Assembly: GCF_022662195.1 (NCBI RefSeq)
Contig: NZ_JAKMCS010000005.1
Location: 248,001-312,000 of the forward strand
DNA: 64,000 nt
Direction of reading: 5' to 3'
Origin: Aestuariivivens insulae
Lineage (GTDB): Bacteria; Bacteroidota; Bacteroidia; Flavobacteriales; Flavobacteriaceae
Made by a program: the position numbers and the translations under genes. Of this stretch, positions 7,838 to 16,796 are shown piece after piece. Numbering within the stretch: the stretch's first letter is position 1; each line of letters begins with the position of its first letter. The notes beneath the pieces are model-generated. The model ran no database searches. It had not been told where the DNA came from and worked only from the letters and a program-made list of their open reading frames with translations.

Positions 7838-9118
7838 ATGAAAATTTTTATTACAATATCACGATTAATAGTAGGAAGTCTATTTATAGTTTCCGGGCTT
7901 ATAAAATGTAACGATTCAATAGGGTTTTCTTATAAGCTCAACGATTATTTTGCCGCCGATGTATTAAACCTAGAGTTTCTAATACCTTATTCCTTGATGC
8001 TTGCGGTAATGATATGTGTGGTTGAGATTGTACTTGGTATAGCAGTACTATTTGGATTTAAGAGCAAGCTCACTTCAACATTGATATTATTGATGATGTT
8101 GTTTTTTACATGGTTAACATGGTATACGTCTAGCTGTTTGCACGAACAGGAAGTGATGGCAAAACTGGGCGAAGAGTTTACTAAAAACTGTGTAACCGAT
8201 TGTGGTTGTTTTGGGGATGCTCTAAAACTAGAACCTATCGAATCGTTTTATAAGGATTTGTTTTTACTGTTGTTTACAGTTCCATTGTTCTTTGCCAGTT
8301 TTAAAGGGATGATACCTGTTAATACGCCCAAACAGGATAAGTTTTATATGGCAACATCCCTAGCGTTAATTTTAGGTTTTGGGGTTTTGGTTATTGGCTG
8401 GTGGTTTACCGTATTGTTTTCAATTGTTACATTTTTGGTTGTTTATTTACTAAAAAGTAAAATAAGCAATCAATGGGTATTATTGTTAATGCCTTATGTG
8501 TTGGCCTTAGGATTTACCTGGTACTGTTTACAGCATTTACCTTTAAAGGATTTTAGACCCTATAAAGTGGGAGCCAATATTCCTGAAGGTATGGCCATTC
8601 CCGAAGATGCACCAAAAGCAGTAATTGAATATACTTGGAAGTTTAATGTGGATGGCAATGAAAAAGTAGTTGTAACAGATGGTAGCTACCCAAATATTGA
8701 AGGTGAGTTTGTGGGGGTAGAAACTCAGGTGGTTAAAGAAGGGTATGAACCGCCTATCCACGATTTTTCTATTGAAACAGATAGTACTAACCTAACGGAT
8801 GAGTACATGCAAACAGAAAAATTGCTAATGGTGGTATGCTACAGTTTGCAGTCGGCCGAAGATGGTGGTTTAGATAAACTAAAAGACATATCCAATGAAG
8901 CTTCAAAAGCAGGCTATACGGTAATTGGTGTAACGGCTTCCGGAGATGATGACAAAAAGGCTTTAAAAGAGAGGTATAAATTGAATTTTGACTTTTATAT
9001 CTGTGATGAAAAAGCTTTAAAAACGGTTGTGCGTTCCAATCCGGGCTTTGTAGTATTAAATAATGGAACCATAACACAAAAAGCACATTGGAACGATGCC
9101 GAAGGTTTAGAGTTTTAG
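7838..9118 (+). CDS. BT_3928 family protein (DoxX/MauE-like membrane domain plus thioredoxin-like tail)
   Basis: 426 residues. The N-terminal half has several membrane helices and the family signature CGCFGDA near residue 131, flanked by other cysteines (TSSC, NCVTDCGC). This is characteristic of DoxX/MauE redox-associated membrane proteins. The C-terminal part, from about residue 300, resembles a thioredoxin fold (KLLMVVCYSL...) but has no CxxC pair. I chose the ATG at 7838. The frame is open to a GTG at 7796, but that start lies inside the palindromic repeat 7795-7819. The protein probably handles thiol redox or peptidoglycan-linked processes at the inner membrane, but its exact role is unknown. 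Confidence 0.75.
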   Translation: MKIFITISRLIVGSLFIVSGLIKCNDSIGFSYKLNDYFAADVLNLEFLIPYSLMLAVMICVVEIVLGIAVLFGFKSKLTSTLILLMMLFFTWLTWYTSSCLHEQEVMAKLGEEFTKNCVTDCGCFGDALKLEPIESFYKDLFLLLFTVPLFFASFKGMIPVNTPKQDKFYMATSLALILGFGVLVIGWWFTVLFSIVTFLVVYLLKSKISNQWVLLLMPYVLALGFTWYCLQHLPLKDFRPYKVGANIPEGMAIPEDAPKAVIEYTWKFNVDGNEKVVVTDGSYPNIEGEFVGVETQVVKEGYEPPIHDFSIETDSTNLTDEYMQTEKLLMVVCYSLQSAEDGGLDKLKDISNEASKAGYTVIGVTASGDDDKKALKERYKLNFDFYICDEKALKTVVRSNPGFVVLNNGTITQKAHWNDAEGLEF

Positions 9119-9185
9119 TTTTCAGTAGGCAGCGTCCTTTAAAACCAAGAAAAACAACAAAAACATAAATGATATAGCTTATTGA

Positions 9186-9227
9186 ACACTGAACACTAAA
9201 CACTGAACACTAAACACTGAACACTGA
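9186..9227 (+). repeat. Heptanucleotide array ACACTRA at the start of the permease gene
   Basis: There are six uninterrupted 7-bp units: ACACTGA, ACACTAA, ACACTGA, ACACTAA, ACACTGA and ACACTGA. The array ends exactly where the N-terminus of the OppB-like protein should begin. Related units (AGTAGGC, AGTGTTC on the other strand sense) lie at 9122-9135, 32393 and 32661. Confidence 0.85.
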
Positions 9228-9277
9228 TACAATATCTATTAAATAAAATCACTTATGCCTTACTCACACTATGGGGA

Positions 9278-10300
9278 GTGGTCACCGTTATATTCTTTTT
9301 GTTTAATGTGCTTCCGGGAGATCCGGCACAAATGATGCTGGGGCAGAATGAAGACAGTGAACAACTGGCATTGGTAAAGCAAAAATATGGATTCGATAAG
9401 TCTGCAACTACCCAATATTTATATTATTTAAACGATTTATCACCGCTTTCTTTTCATTCCCAAAAACCAGAAGATTATACATTTTTAAATAAGGACAAGT
9501 ATAATGCGATAGCCTTGTTTTCAATAGGAAGTATCACTACGGCTTTAAAAACACCATACCTTCGCGAATCATTTACCAAGCAAGGTAAAAAAGTAACACA
9601 AGTATTGGCTGAGACTTTACCTAATACTTTTGTTTTGGCGATTACAGCGATTATTATAGCGATAATTGTAGGGTTATTGCTGGGCATTGTTTCGGCATTA
9701 TTTAAAGATAGGTGGTTAGATAAAACCATTCAGGTTATAAGTACTTTGGGCATGAGCGTACCCTCGTTTTTTAGTGCCATTTTATTTGCTTGGGTATTTG
9801 GATTTGTTTTGCACAAATACACGAACTTGGAAATGACGGGTAGTTTGTTCGAATTGGACGATTTTGGCGAGACCATGCATGTCAAATGGAAAAATTTAAT
9901 ATTGCCTGCTATCGTTTTGGGGATTCGTCCGTTAGCGGTAGTCATTCAATTGATGCGGAATTCCCTGTTGGAGGTTTTTAACCAGGATTTCATCCGTACG
10001 GCCAGGGCAAAGGGACTAAGTGAATTCCAAATCATAAGGCGCCATGCGGTAAAAAATGCTTTAAACCCCGTAGTAACTGCCATTTCTGGATGGTTCGCTT
10101 CCATGTTGGCAGGTGCCGTTTTTGTAGAGTACATTTTTGGGTGGAACGGTTTGGGAAAGGAAATTGTAAACGCCCTCAATACATTGGATTTACCAGTGAT
10201 TATGGGAGCTGTTTTGGTCATTGCCACATTGTTTGTAATGATTAATATTTTAGTCGACTTAATATACGTTTGGTTAGATCCAAAGGTTAAGTTGCAATAA
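9278..10300 (+). CDS. OppB/DppB-type ABC permease, orphan, start uncertain
   Basis: An inner-membrane permease of the dipeptide/oligopeptide/nickel importer class. It has FFLFNVLPGDPA at the N-terminus, six helices, and the ATPase-contact loop RTARAKGLSEFQIIRRHAVKNALNP near residue 246. GTG at 9278 is the first normal start codon in frame, but it truncates the first helix. The frame continues upstream to 9221, coding QYLLNKITYALLTLWG, which matches family N-termini. There only CTG (9224) or ATA (9227) could start it, right after a heptamer array. No partner permease, ATPase or binding protein is adjacent, so any partners must be encoded elsewhere. Confidence 0.8.
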   Translation: MVTVIFFLFNVLPGDPAQMMLGQNEDSEQLALVKQKYGFDKSATTQYLYYLNDLSPLSFHSQKPEDYTFLNKDKYNAIALFSIGSITTALKTPYLRESFTKQGKKVTQVLAETLPNTFVLAITAIIIAIIVGLLLGIVSALFKDRWLDKTIQVISTLGMSVPSFFSAILFAWVFGFVLHKYTNLEMTGSLFELDDFGETMHVKWKNLILPAIVLGIRPLAVVIQLMRNSLLEVFNQDFIRTARAKGLSEFQIIRRHAVKNALNPVVTAISGWFASMLAGAVFVEYIFGWNGLGKEIVNALNTLDLPVIMGAVLVIATLFVMINILVDLIYVWLDPKVKLQ

Positions 10301-10427
10301 AGAAATAATTAAATAGATGAAATGAGCCATAACAGATTTAGGTACCAGTCGAGATGATTGTTGGCGAATTGCACCTGCCTGCCGGCAAGGCTGGTCTGAC
10401 CAATTAAAAAGAAGTAAAAATAAGCAG

Positions 10428-10922
10428 ATGAAAAAAATGAATTACCTACTAGTGTTATTAATCAGTATTTTCAGTTGTAATATAGATAAGGCCCCTAAGC
10501 ATTTTAGTGAAGGCGCCCTAAATGATACATTTACGACTTTGCAAGGCGAAAGTATTGATTTTAAGACCATATTAGAGAAACACAAAGGCAAGACCATTGT
10601 CATAGACATATGGGCCTCATGGTGTAGGGATTGTATTATAGGCATGCCCAAGGTTAAGGAGTTACAATCCAAGCATAAAGATGTAGTTTTTGTCTTTTTA
10701 TCGCTAGATAGAGGAGTGGTTGCTTGGAAGCGTGGTATTGAAAAATATAAGGTAAAAGGCGAGCACTATTATATGCCTTCCGGAAAAAAATGTCCTTTTG
10801 CAGATTTTGTAAAAATAGACTGGATTCCAAGATATATGGTAATAAATAAAGCAGGAAAGATAGAATTATTTAATGCCATAAAAGCCGATGATAATAAGTT
10901 GGTAAAGGCTCTAAAAAAGTAG
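10428..10922 (+). CDS. TlpA-like thioredoxin-fold lipoprotein
   Basis: 164 residues. A lipoprotein signal peptide ends at ISIFSC, with the lipidated cysteine near residue 17. The remainder is a thioredoxin/TlpA fold with the active-site pair in WASWCRDC (about 62-69) and a cis-proline loop at WIPRYMV. It should reduce disulfides in the periplasm. The second ATG at 10437 is an alternative start. A palindromic GCCTGCCGGCAAGGC repeat lies upstream (10376-10396). The gene sits between an orphan permease and tpiA without obvious functional linkage. Confidence 0.85.
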   Translation: MKKMNYLLVLLISIFSCNIDKAPKHFSEGALNDTFTTLQGESIDFKTILEKHKGKTIVIDIWASWCRDCIIGMPKVKELQSKHKDVVFVFLSLDRGVVAWKRGIEKYKVKGEHYYMPSGKKCPFADFVKIDWIPRYMVINKAGKIELFNAIKADDNKLVKALKK

Positions 10923-11080
10923 TATTTTTGACAACCATACCAGTTCTCATTTAGAATTGCCCAAAATAAAAGTAGCAATTTTTAGTCTAGGCGAAAAAGT
11001 GCAAATTTTAGCGAGTCAATTTAAGTTAGAAATGGTAATAAAATCACAATAAAACCTTTAAAGCGTTTAACAACAGTCTT

Positions 11081-11830
11081 ATGAGAAAACAAATTGTTGC
11101 CGGAAACTGGAAAATGAATAACGATTTGGCGGAAACCCTAGCGTTATTAACCGATTTACAAAAACAAACCCAAACGTCGAATGCAGAAGTTATGGTGGCA
11201 CCCGCCTTCACTAACCTTTATAAAGCTTTCGAAGCGTTAAAGGATTCTAACATAGAAGTTATAGCACAAAACATGCATTATGCAGAAAATGGAGCTTATA
11301 CAGGAGAGATTAGTGCCAGTATGCTAAAAAGTATTGGTATAAACACCGTTATTTTAGGACATAGCGAACGTCGTGAATATTTTAATGAAACCGACGAATC
11401 TCTTGCCAAAAAGGTGGATGCCGCTCTAGAAAAAGGTATGCGCATTATTTTTTGTTTTGGCGAAGAATTGGCCGATAGAAAATCTGGAAATGAAGGAACA
11501 GTTGTAGAAAACCAAATTAAGAATGCTCTTTTTCATTTGAGTGCTGCGGCTTTTCAAAACATTATTTTAGCTTACGAACCCGTTTGGGCGATAGGTACAG
11601 GGGAAACTGCAAGTCCAGAGCAAGCACAAGATATGCATGCTTTTATAAGAAAAACACTTGCCAATAAGTATGGGGCAGACATAGCAGAAGAAGTTTCTAT
11701 TTTATATGGCGGAAGCTGTAAGCCAGGAAATGCCCAGGAAATATTTTCAAAACCAGATGTAGATGGTGGGTTAATTGGAGGAGCTTCATTGAAAGCAGAA
11801 GATTTCTATGCAATAGTTAATGCATTTTAA
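11081..11830 (+). CDS. tpiA: Triosephosphate isomerase
   Basis: TpiA interconverts dihydroxyacetone phosphate and glyceraldehyde 3-phosphate in glycolysis and gluconeogenesis. At 249 residues it has the family length. The catalytic residues are visible: K11 in GNWKMN, the histidine in GHSERR (about 94), and the glutamate in AYEPVWAIGTG (about 166). The phosphate-binding ILYGGS and GGLIGGASL loops lie near the end. It precedes prmA and clpS on the same strand but is separated from prmA by 190 bp. Confidence 0.96.
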   Translation: MRKQIVAGNWKMNNDLAETLALLTDLQKQTQTSNAEVMVAPAFTNLYKAFEALKDSNIEVIAQNMHYAENGAYTGEISASMLKSIGINTVILGHSERREYFNETDESLAKKVDAALEKGMRIIFCFGEELADRKSGNEGTVVENQIKNALFHLSAAAFQNIILAYEPVWAIGTGETASPEQAQDMHAFIRKTLANKYGADIAEEVSILYGGSCKPGNAQEIFSKPDVDGGLIGGASLKAEDFYAIVNAF

Positions 11831-12020
11831 TTATTAAAACGTTTTTTTGGCGTTACCCTGACCGTAAGCGTCAGGGTCGCGCTTTCCATTATATCTTTTT
11901 TATGGGAGTTTAAGAGGCCAATAGTCTTGGGTGGATAGGATTTTAAGAATATTTAAAACCATAAAAAAGGATGCCATTCCAATCGCTAACGCAAGCAAAA
12001 TCTAAATAATTAAGTATACC
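11831..12020. other. Intergenic region with a hairpin and a shared repeat element
   Basis: A stem-loop, ACCCTGAC-(7 nt)-GTCAGGGT, lies at 11855-11877. Its stem sequence resembles the terminator at 437-462, but no T-run follows it on the plus strand. At 11986-11963 (minus strand) the region reads GCGATTGGAATGGCATCC plus six T, a second copy of the element at 3778-3756. No open frame was found. Confidence 0.5.
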
Positions 12021-12857
12021 ATGTCAAACATTATATACATTGGCTACCAATTTAAAGTAAGTCCATTACAGCCGGCAGTAGAAATTCTTATAGCCGAATT
12101 GGGTTATGCTGGTTTTGAAAGTTTTGTGGAAACAGACGAAGGTGTTACGGCATATATTCAAAAGGAAGAATGGTATGAAACAATCTTGGATGATGTTCAA
12201 ATTTTAAAATCCGATGAATTTGAGATTACCTATACCTTCGAAGACATAGAGCAAACCAATTGGAATGCCGAGTGGGAAAAAAACTTTAATCCCATAGTAG
12301 TAGATAATGTCTGTACAGTTCGAGCGCCTTTTCACGATAAACCCAATACGACATACGATATTGTTATAGAGCCTAAAATGAGTTTTGGTACAGGGCACCA
12401 TGAAACTACCCACATGATGATTCAACATATACTAAAAAACGATTTTACCAATAAATCGGTGTTGGATATGGGGTGCGGTACAGGGGTCTTGGCCATTTTG
12501 GCCGAAATAAAAGGCGCTAAACCTATAGATGCGGTCGATTACGATAATTGGTGTTACTTAAACAGTCTAGAGAATGTGGAGCGTAACGATTGCAAGTATA
12601 TTACTGTAATAGAAGGTGATGCATCGGTTTTAAAGAATAAGAAATACGATATCATAATAGCCAATATCAATAGAAACATCCTGCTTCAGGATATGGCTAC
12701 TTATACAACTAGCCTAAATCCTAATGGTATGTTGTTTTTAAGCGGATTTTACAATGATGATATTCCGATAATACAAAAAGAATGCGAAAAGCATTTGTTA
12801 AAATTTGAAGAAAAGTTGGAACGAAACCAATGGGTATCGTTAAAATTTTTAAATTAG
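12021..12857 (+). CDS. prmA: Ribosomal protein L11 methyltransferase
   Basis: PrmA methylates lysines and the N-terminus of ribosomal protein L11 using S-adenosylmethionine. The 278-residue protein has a small N-terminal substrate-recognition domain and a class I methyltransferase fold. The fold carries FGTGHHETT (about 122-130), the SAM loop DMGCGTGVLAI (about 150-160) and ANINRNIL (about 214). clpS follows 32 bp downstream and is probably co-transcribed. Confidence 0.93.
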   Translation: MSNIIYIGYQFKVSPLQPAVEILIAELGYAGFESFVETDEGVTAYIQKEEWYETILDDVQILKSDEFEITYTFEDIEQTNWNAEWEKNFNPIVVDNVCTVRAPFHDKPNTTYDIVIEPKMSFGTGHHETTHMMIQHILKNDFTNKSVLDMGCGTGVLAILAEIKGAKPIDAVDYDNWCYLNSLENVERNDCKYITVIEGDASVLKNKKYDIIIANINRNILLQDMATYTTSLNPNGMLFLSGFYNDDIPIIQKECEKHLLKFEEKLERNQWVSLKFLN

Positions 12858-12889
12858 TATACGTAAATTGCTAAAATAGGGATTAGATT

Positions 12890-13165
12890 ATGGGCTCAAA
12901 AGAAAAAGCATTAGAAGAATTATTGCTTGAAGAAGAGGTGGTTACGCAAAATGAAATTGTGTTGTACAATGACGAAGTTAATACTTTCGATCATGTTATT
13001 GAAACCTTAATTTATGCATGCGACCATACCGCGGAGCAAGCAGAACAATGCTCTATAATAGTGCATTATAAAGGAAAGTGTACGGTAAAAACAGGACTGT
13101 ACGACGATTTAAAACCACGTTGCACCATGCTCTTGGATGCTGGATTAAGTGCAGAAATTATATAA
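12890..13165 (+). CDS. clpS: ClpS adaptor of ClpAP/ClpCP protease
   Basis: ClpS brings N-degron substrates to the Clp protease. It has 91 residues. The binding-pocket sequence VLYNDEVNTFDHVIETL (about 24-40) carries the NDxxxTF(D) motif, and a helix with ACDHTAEQAEQC follows. The ending GLSAEII is usual for the family. The stop codon TAA (13163-13165) lies inside the left arm of a strong terminator hairpin. It follows prmA in the same direction. Confidence 0.9.
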   Translation: MGSKEKALEELLLEEEVVTQNEIVLYNDEVNTFDHVIETLIYACDHTAEQAEQCSIIVHYKGKCTVKTGLYDDLKPRCTMLLDAGLSAEII

Positions 13166-13200
13166 AAAAAGCTCTGGAATTCCAGAGCTTTTTTTATATA
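13159..13200. terminator. Strong palindromic terminator overlapping the clpS stop codon
   Basis: A perfect 42-bp palindrome is centred on GCTCTGGAA/TTCCAGAGC (13171-13188). Runs of seven A and seven T flank the core, and TATA ends complete the palindrome. The stop codon of clpS is in the left arm, so termination is coupled to the end of translation. It can work on both strands, although the next minus-strand gene ends at 13285. Confidence 0.85.
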
Positions 13201-13284
13201 GTAAAATTAATGTTCTTATTTTTTAGCCTTCCCGTAAAAAATTTACTAAAATATTACTTTGAATTAAAGTCGCTTTAAGCATAA

Positions 13285-14694
13285 TTACAATGTAGTAGGG
13301 CAAACATAATCGGTTTTAGGCAAATTGGTATTTTTTAATGCCGCATAGCCACCTGCGATATCAATAACATCAAAACCTCTGGCTTTTAAGATAGATGCCG
13401 CTATAACAGAGCGGTAACCACCTGCACAATGTACATAATAGGTTTGGTCCTTGCTTATCGCATTCATATGGTTGTTAATATAATCTAAGGCAAAGTGCTG
13501 GATGTGTTCGCCTTTTAAATGTTCAGAGTTGTATTCACCATCTTTTCTAACATCCAAAGTGGTTGTTTTGACCTTTGCTATCCGTTTTTCATAGTCATCA
13601 GCAGAAATGGATTCAATCTGTTCAATGTCTTTACCGGCCTTTTTCCAGGCTTCAATGCCACCTTCTAAATAGCCAAGGGTATTGTCGTATCCTACACGCG
13701 ATAAACGGGTTACCGCTTCCTTAGCTTTTCCTTCCGGCGCTACCAATAAAATAGGTTGTTTTAAATCGGTAATCAAGGCGCCGACCCAAGGAGCAAAACC
13801 ACCATGTAACCCAATAAAAATTGAATTGGGTATATGGGATGCTACATAGTCGCTTTCATGCCTAACATCTAAAACTAGGGCGTTTTCTTGATTGGCAATG
13901 GCTTCGAACATTTCAGGGTCTAAAGGCGTGTCTCCTTTTTTAAGTACGTTTTCAAACTCATCGTATCCAGATTTGTTCATCATAGCGTTTTTGGCAAAGT
14001 ATTGAGGGGGAGGGGCAATGCCATCGAGAACCTCTTCAATAAACTCGTCTCGTGTCATGTCTGCTCTTAAGGCGTAGTTTGTTTTCTTTTGGTCTCCTAA
14101 AATACCAACAGTTTCTTTACTTAAATTTTTGCCACAGGCAGAGCCTGCACCGTGGGCTGGATATACAACAACATCATCTGGTAAGGACATAATTTTATTA
14201 CGTAACGAATCATATAACATGCCAGCTAAATCTTCTTTGGTCAAATTAGACTTTATGGCCAAATCGGGGCGGCCAACATCGCCTAAAAACAAAGTGTCTC
14301 CCGAGAATATGGCATGTTCCTTACCGGTTTCATCCAATAGAAGAAAGGTAGACGATTCTAAAGTATGTCCGGGCGTATGCAAAACCTTAATGCTTACATT
14401 GCCCAATTTAAAGATTTCGTTGTCTTTGGCCTCATGGATGTTGTAATCGGTTTTTGCTCCCGGACCGTAAACAATTGTAGCTCCTGTTTTTTTTGCTAAA
14501 TCGACATGTCCAGATACAAAATCGGCATGGAAATGGGTTTCAAAGATATATTTAATTTTGGCATTCTCCCTGTTTGCCTTATCCACATACTGTTGTGTTT
14601 CCCTTAAGGGGTCAACAATAGCAACTTCGCCATTAGATTCGATATAATAAGCTCCTTGAGCCAGACATCCAGTATATATTTGTTCTATTTTCAT
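13285..14694 (-). CDS. MBL-fold persulfide dioxygenase-like protein with two rhodanese domains
   Basis: 469 residues. The N-terminal metallo-beta-lactamase domain (1-200) has HFHADFVSGH with H54, H56, D58 and H63, plus LHTPGH at 105-110, as in ETHE1/BlhA-type persulfide dioxygenases. Two rhodanese domains follow. The first (about 262-355) has LDVRHESDYVASHIPN but a VAPEGKA loop instead of a catalytic cysteine, so it is probably inactive. The second (about 370-465) has the active loop HCAGGYRS with C423. The protein should oxidise or transfer sulfane sulfur in the cytosol. It lies in a minus-strand sulfur cluster with TauE, YeeE/YedE proteins and a Crp-like regulator. Confidence 0.85.
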   Translation of the reverse strand: MKIEQIYTGCLAQGAYYIESNGEVAIVDPLRETQQYVDKANRENAKIKYIFETHFHADFVSGHVDLAKKTGATIVYGPGAKTDYNIHEAKDNEIFKLGNVSIKVLHTPGHTLESSTFLLLDETGKEHAIFSGDTLFLGDVGRPDLAIKSNLTKEDLAGMLYDSLRNKIMSLPDDVVVYPAHGAGSACGKNLSKETVGILGDQKKTNYALRADMTRDEFIEEVLDGIAPPPQYFAKNAMMNKSGYDEFENVLKKGDTPLDPEMFEAIANQENALVLDVRHESDYVASHIPNSIFIGLHGGFAPWVGALITDLKQPILLVAPEGKAKEAVTRLSRVGYDNTLGYLEGGIEAWKKAGKDIEQIESISADDYEKRIAKVKTTTLDVRKDGEYNSEHLKGEHIQHFALDYINNHMNAISKDQTYYVHCAGGYRSVIAASILKARGFDVIDIAGGYAALKNTNLPKTDYVCPTTL

Positions 14695-14973
14695 GTGTTA
14701 ATTTTTATTGTTTTATCAGTCACACTTCTCTTTAATTCAGTCTAGTGAAGGCATGTGATTATTCAACTTCTAATTATTTTAAAGGTATTTATAAACCTTC
14801 AATTTAGCCAATAACCTTACTATATGGTATCAAGATTTGTTTAGGCTTATTTCACAATTAAAATGTCTATAATTTTGTTACAAAAGAAAGCTTTTGAATA
14901 TTTTTTGGCAAAAATAATCGACTCCAATTATTTGTTTTGTGACTTATATTACATAGCATTTATTACATAGCAT
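14695..14973. other. Intergenic region with a candidate Crp/Fnr-type operator
   Basis: There are 279 bp between the MBL-rhodanese gene and the TauE gene. TTTTGTTACAAAA at 14873-14885 is a perfect inverted repeat (TTTTGT/ACAAAA) around one T. A near-identical copy occurs at 16797-16809 before the YeeE gene. Both could be sites for the Crp-like regulator encoded at 16822-17457. A short direct repeat (TTACATAGCATTTA) lies at 14949-14974. No open frame was found. Confidence 0.4.
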
Positions 14974-15765
14974 TTAGCTTAGTTCTTTGTATATAATATA
15001 AATAGCCATTAATAATGTAAAAACACCAAAGCTCTTTTTTAGTTTTTCCGCACTTATAAATTTAGAAAGAAAAACGCCTAAAACAATGCCTAAAATTGAA
15101 ATTAAAGTAAATGTTAACAAGAACACCCATTCTATATCAAGGGCTTGTATATCGCCTATAAATCCTATTAAGGAATTAATGGTAACAATAACCAAAGAAG
15201 TGCCTACAGCCTTTTTCATAGGGATATTAGCCCAAAGGACTAATGCGGGAACATATAAAAAGCCACCACCAGCGCCAATTATACCCGTAATGGTTCCAAT
15301 AATAATACCTTGAACAAACGTTTTGTAATAAGCTTGTTTTTCTTCAGGAGCTTTATTATTGGTTGTTTTTTTTATCATTGAAACAGAAGCCAATAGCATG
15401 ATAATGGAAAAAAATATCATAATGGCAATATCTTTTGTTATGGTATAATTACCAATATTAAAAAGGGCTTCAGGTATATTATGGACCAGATACCTTCTAG
15501 ATAAATAAACGGCCAAAAACGAAGGAAAGGAAAAGGCCAGTCCCAATTTTAAATCAACAAGGCCTTTTTTATATTTTTGGTAAGTTCCTACTAGGGATGT
15601 TGTGCCTACAACAAATAGTGAGTAAGCTGTGGCAACAACAGGATTATAACCTAATAAATAAACTAGAAGAGGAACGGTTAATATAGAGCCACCACCACCT
15701 ATAAGACCTAAAACCAATCCTACAATAAGGGCGCCTATATAACCTAACAGGTGGTTGCTATCCAT
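14974..15765 (-). CDS. TauE/SafE family sulfite/sulfonate exporter
   Basis: 263 residues with about eight membrane helices. It has the internal duplication of the family, each half carrying a glycine-rich start: GLIGGGGSILTVPLLVYLL near residue 20 and GIIGAGGGFLYVPALVLWA near residue 160. TauE/SafE proteins carry sulfite, sulfoacetate or related sulfur anions across the inner membrane. It begins one base after the stop of the DUF6691/YeeE-like gene, so it belongs to the same transcript. Confidence 0.85.
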   Translation of the reverse strand: MDSNHLLGYIGALIVGLVLGLIGGGGSILTVPLLVYLLGYNPVVATAYSLFVVGTTSLVGTYQKYKKGLVDLKLGLAFSFPSFLAVYLSRRYLVHNIPEALFNIGNYTITKDIAIMIFFSIIMLLASVSMIKKTTNNKAPEEKQAYYKTFVQGIIIGTITGIIGAGGGFLYVPALVLWANIPMKKAVGTSLVIVTINSLIGFIGDIQALDIEWVFLLTFTLISILGIVLGVFLSKFISAEKLKKSFGVFTLLMAIYIIYKELS

Positions 15766-16179
15766 TTAATGTGGCAATTTATCTTTTAAAATACCATATA
15801 GAAAAGTCCCCAATATAGCTGCAGCTATAACAATTAGCATAGTGTAAACTCCCGTTCCCAGTAATATATACATAGGGCCAGGGCAGGCTCCAATAAGCGC
15901 CCATCCCAATCCAAAAATACAACCGCCAAGAATGGTATTAATTAAACCGTCTTCTTTTCTAGGAACATAAATATCTGCTCCCTTTATATTCTTTATATGA
16001 CTGCGTTTTGAAATTTGTAAAAACAAGATGCCCGAAGCTATAGCCGTTCCAATAATACCATACATATGAAATGATTGGAACCTGAACATTTCATAAATGC
16101 GGTACCAAGAAACTGCTTCTGATTTTACTAAAACAATACCAAAGAAGATACCAACCAGTAAAAATTTTATTTGTTTCAT
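15766..16179 (-). CDS. DUF6691/YeeE-like small membrane protein (second half of a split YeeE/YedE transporter)
   Basis: 137 residues with four membrane helices. The motif GLGWALIGACPGPMY near residue 95 contains the cysteine conserved in YeeE/YedE thiosulfate transporters. Together with the next protein upstream (GGCTSGHAISG), it resembles one YeeE/YedE transporter split into two genes. It overlaps nothing but lies 10 bp from its partner and abuts the TauE gene. I infer uptake of thiosulfate or a related sulfur compound. Confidence 0.8.
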   Translation of the reverse strand: MKQIKFLLVGIFFGIVLVKSEAVSWYRIYEMFRFQSFHMYGIIGTAIASGILFLQISKRSHIKNIKGADIYVPRKEDGLINTILGGCIFGLGWALIGACPGPMYILLGTGVYTMLIVIAAAILGTFLYGILKDKLPH

Positions 16180-16189
16180 TTTTTTGTTC

Positions 16190-16747
16190 TTAAAAGATTA
16201 GGGGTAATATAAAGTTAGCCATAAGCAAGCCGCCAATAAAAAAACCAATAACAGCAATTAGCGATGGTTTTTGTAGGCTACTAAGCCCTGAAATGGCGTG
16301 ACCCGAGGTACAACCTCCAGCATAACGAGTACCAAAGCCCACCAAAAAACCACCTACAATTAATAATATGAGCCCCTTGGCAGAACCAGCCGCTTCAACT
16401 CCAAATATTTCGTTAGGGACTAATGTGGCGCCAGAATTGGTAAAGCCCATCTCTTTAAGCTCTTTAATTGTATTTGGGTTTAAGTCTGTTATACTATCAT
16501 TGGAAAGGTAGTGTGTTGCAATGTATCCGCCAATAATAGCACCAACCACAACTATTAAGTTCCATGACTTCTCCTTCCAATCGAATTTAAAAAAGTTGGA
16601 AAACTTACCAGCTCCTCCAATAGTACATAATGTTTTTAGGTTCGAGGACATGCCAAAGGTCTTTCCAAAATAAAGCAGTAAAGCCATGACAAGGGCTATT
16701 AAGGGGCCAGAAACATACCATGGCCAAGGGTTAAAAATAGATTCCAT
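16190..16747 (-). CDS. YeeE/YedE thiosulfate transporter-like protein (first half)
   Basis: 185 residues with four or five helices. GFGTRYAGGCTSGHAISGLSSL, beginning near residue 137, carries the conserved cysteine through which YeeE relays thiosulfate. The partner gene lies 10 bp downstream. A pseudo-palindrome, TTTTGTTACAAAG, lies 50-62 bp upstream of the start and may be a regulator site. The ATG at 16747 gives a helix within the first 20 residues, which fits the family. Confidence 0.83.
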   Translation of the reverse strand: MESIFNPWPWYVSGPLIALVMALLLYFGKTFGMSSNLKTLCTIGGAGKFSNFFKFDWKEKSWNLIVVVGAIIGGYIATHYLSNDSITDLNPNTIKELKEMGFTNSGATLVPNEIFGVEAAGSAKGLILLIVGGFLVGFGTRYAGGCTSGHAISGLSSLQKPSLIAVIGFFIGGLLMANFILPLIF

Positions 16748-16796
16748 TTATGTTTTAGTGTTTAGAGTGTACGAATATAATTGTATGTGTTTTTTG

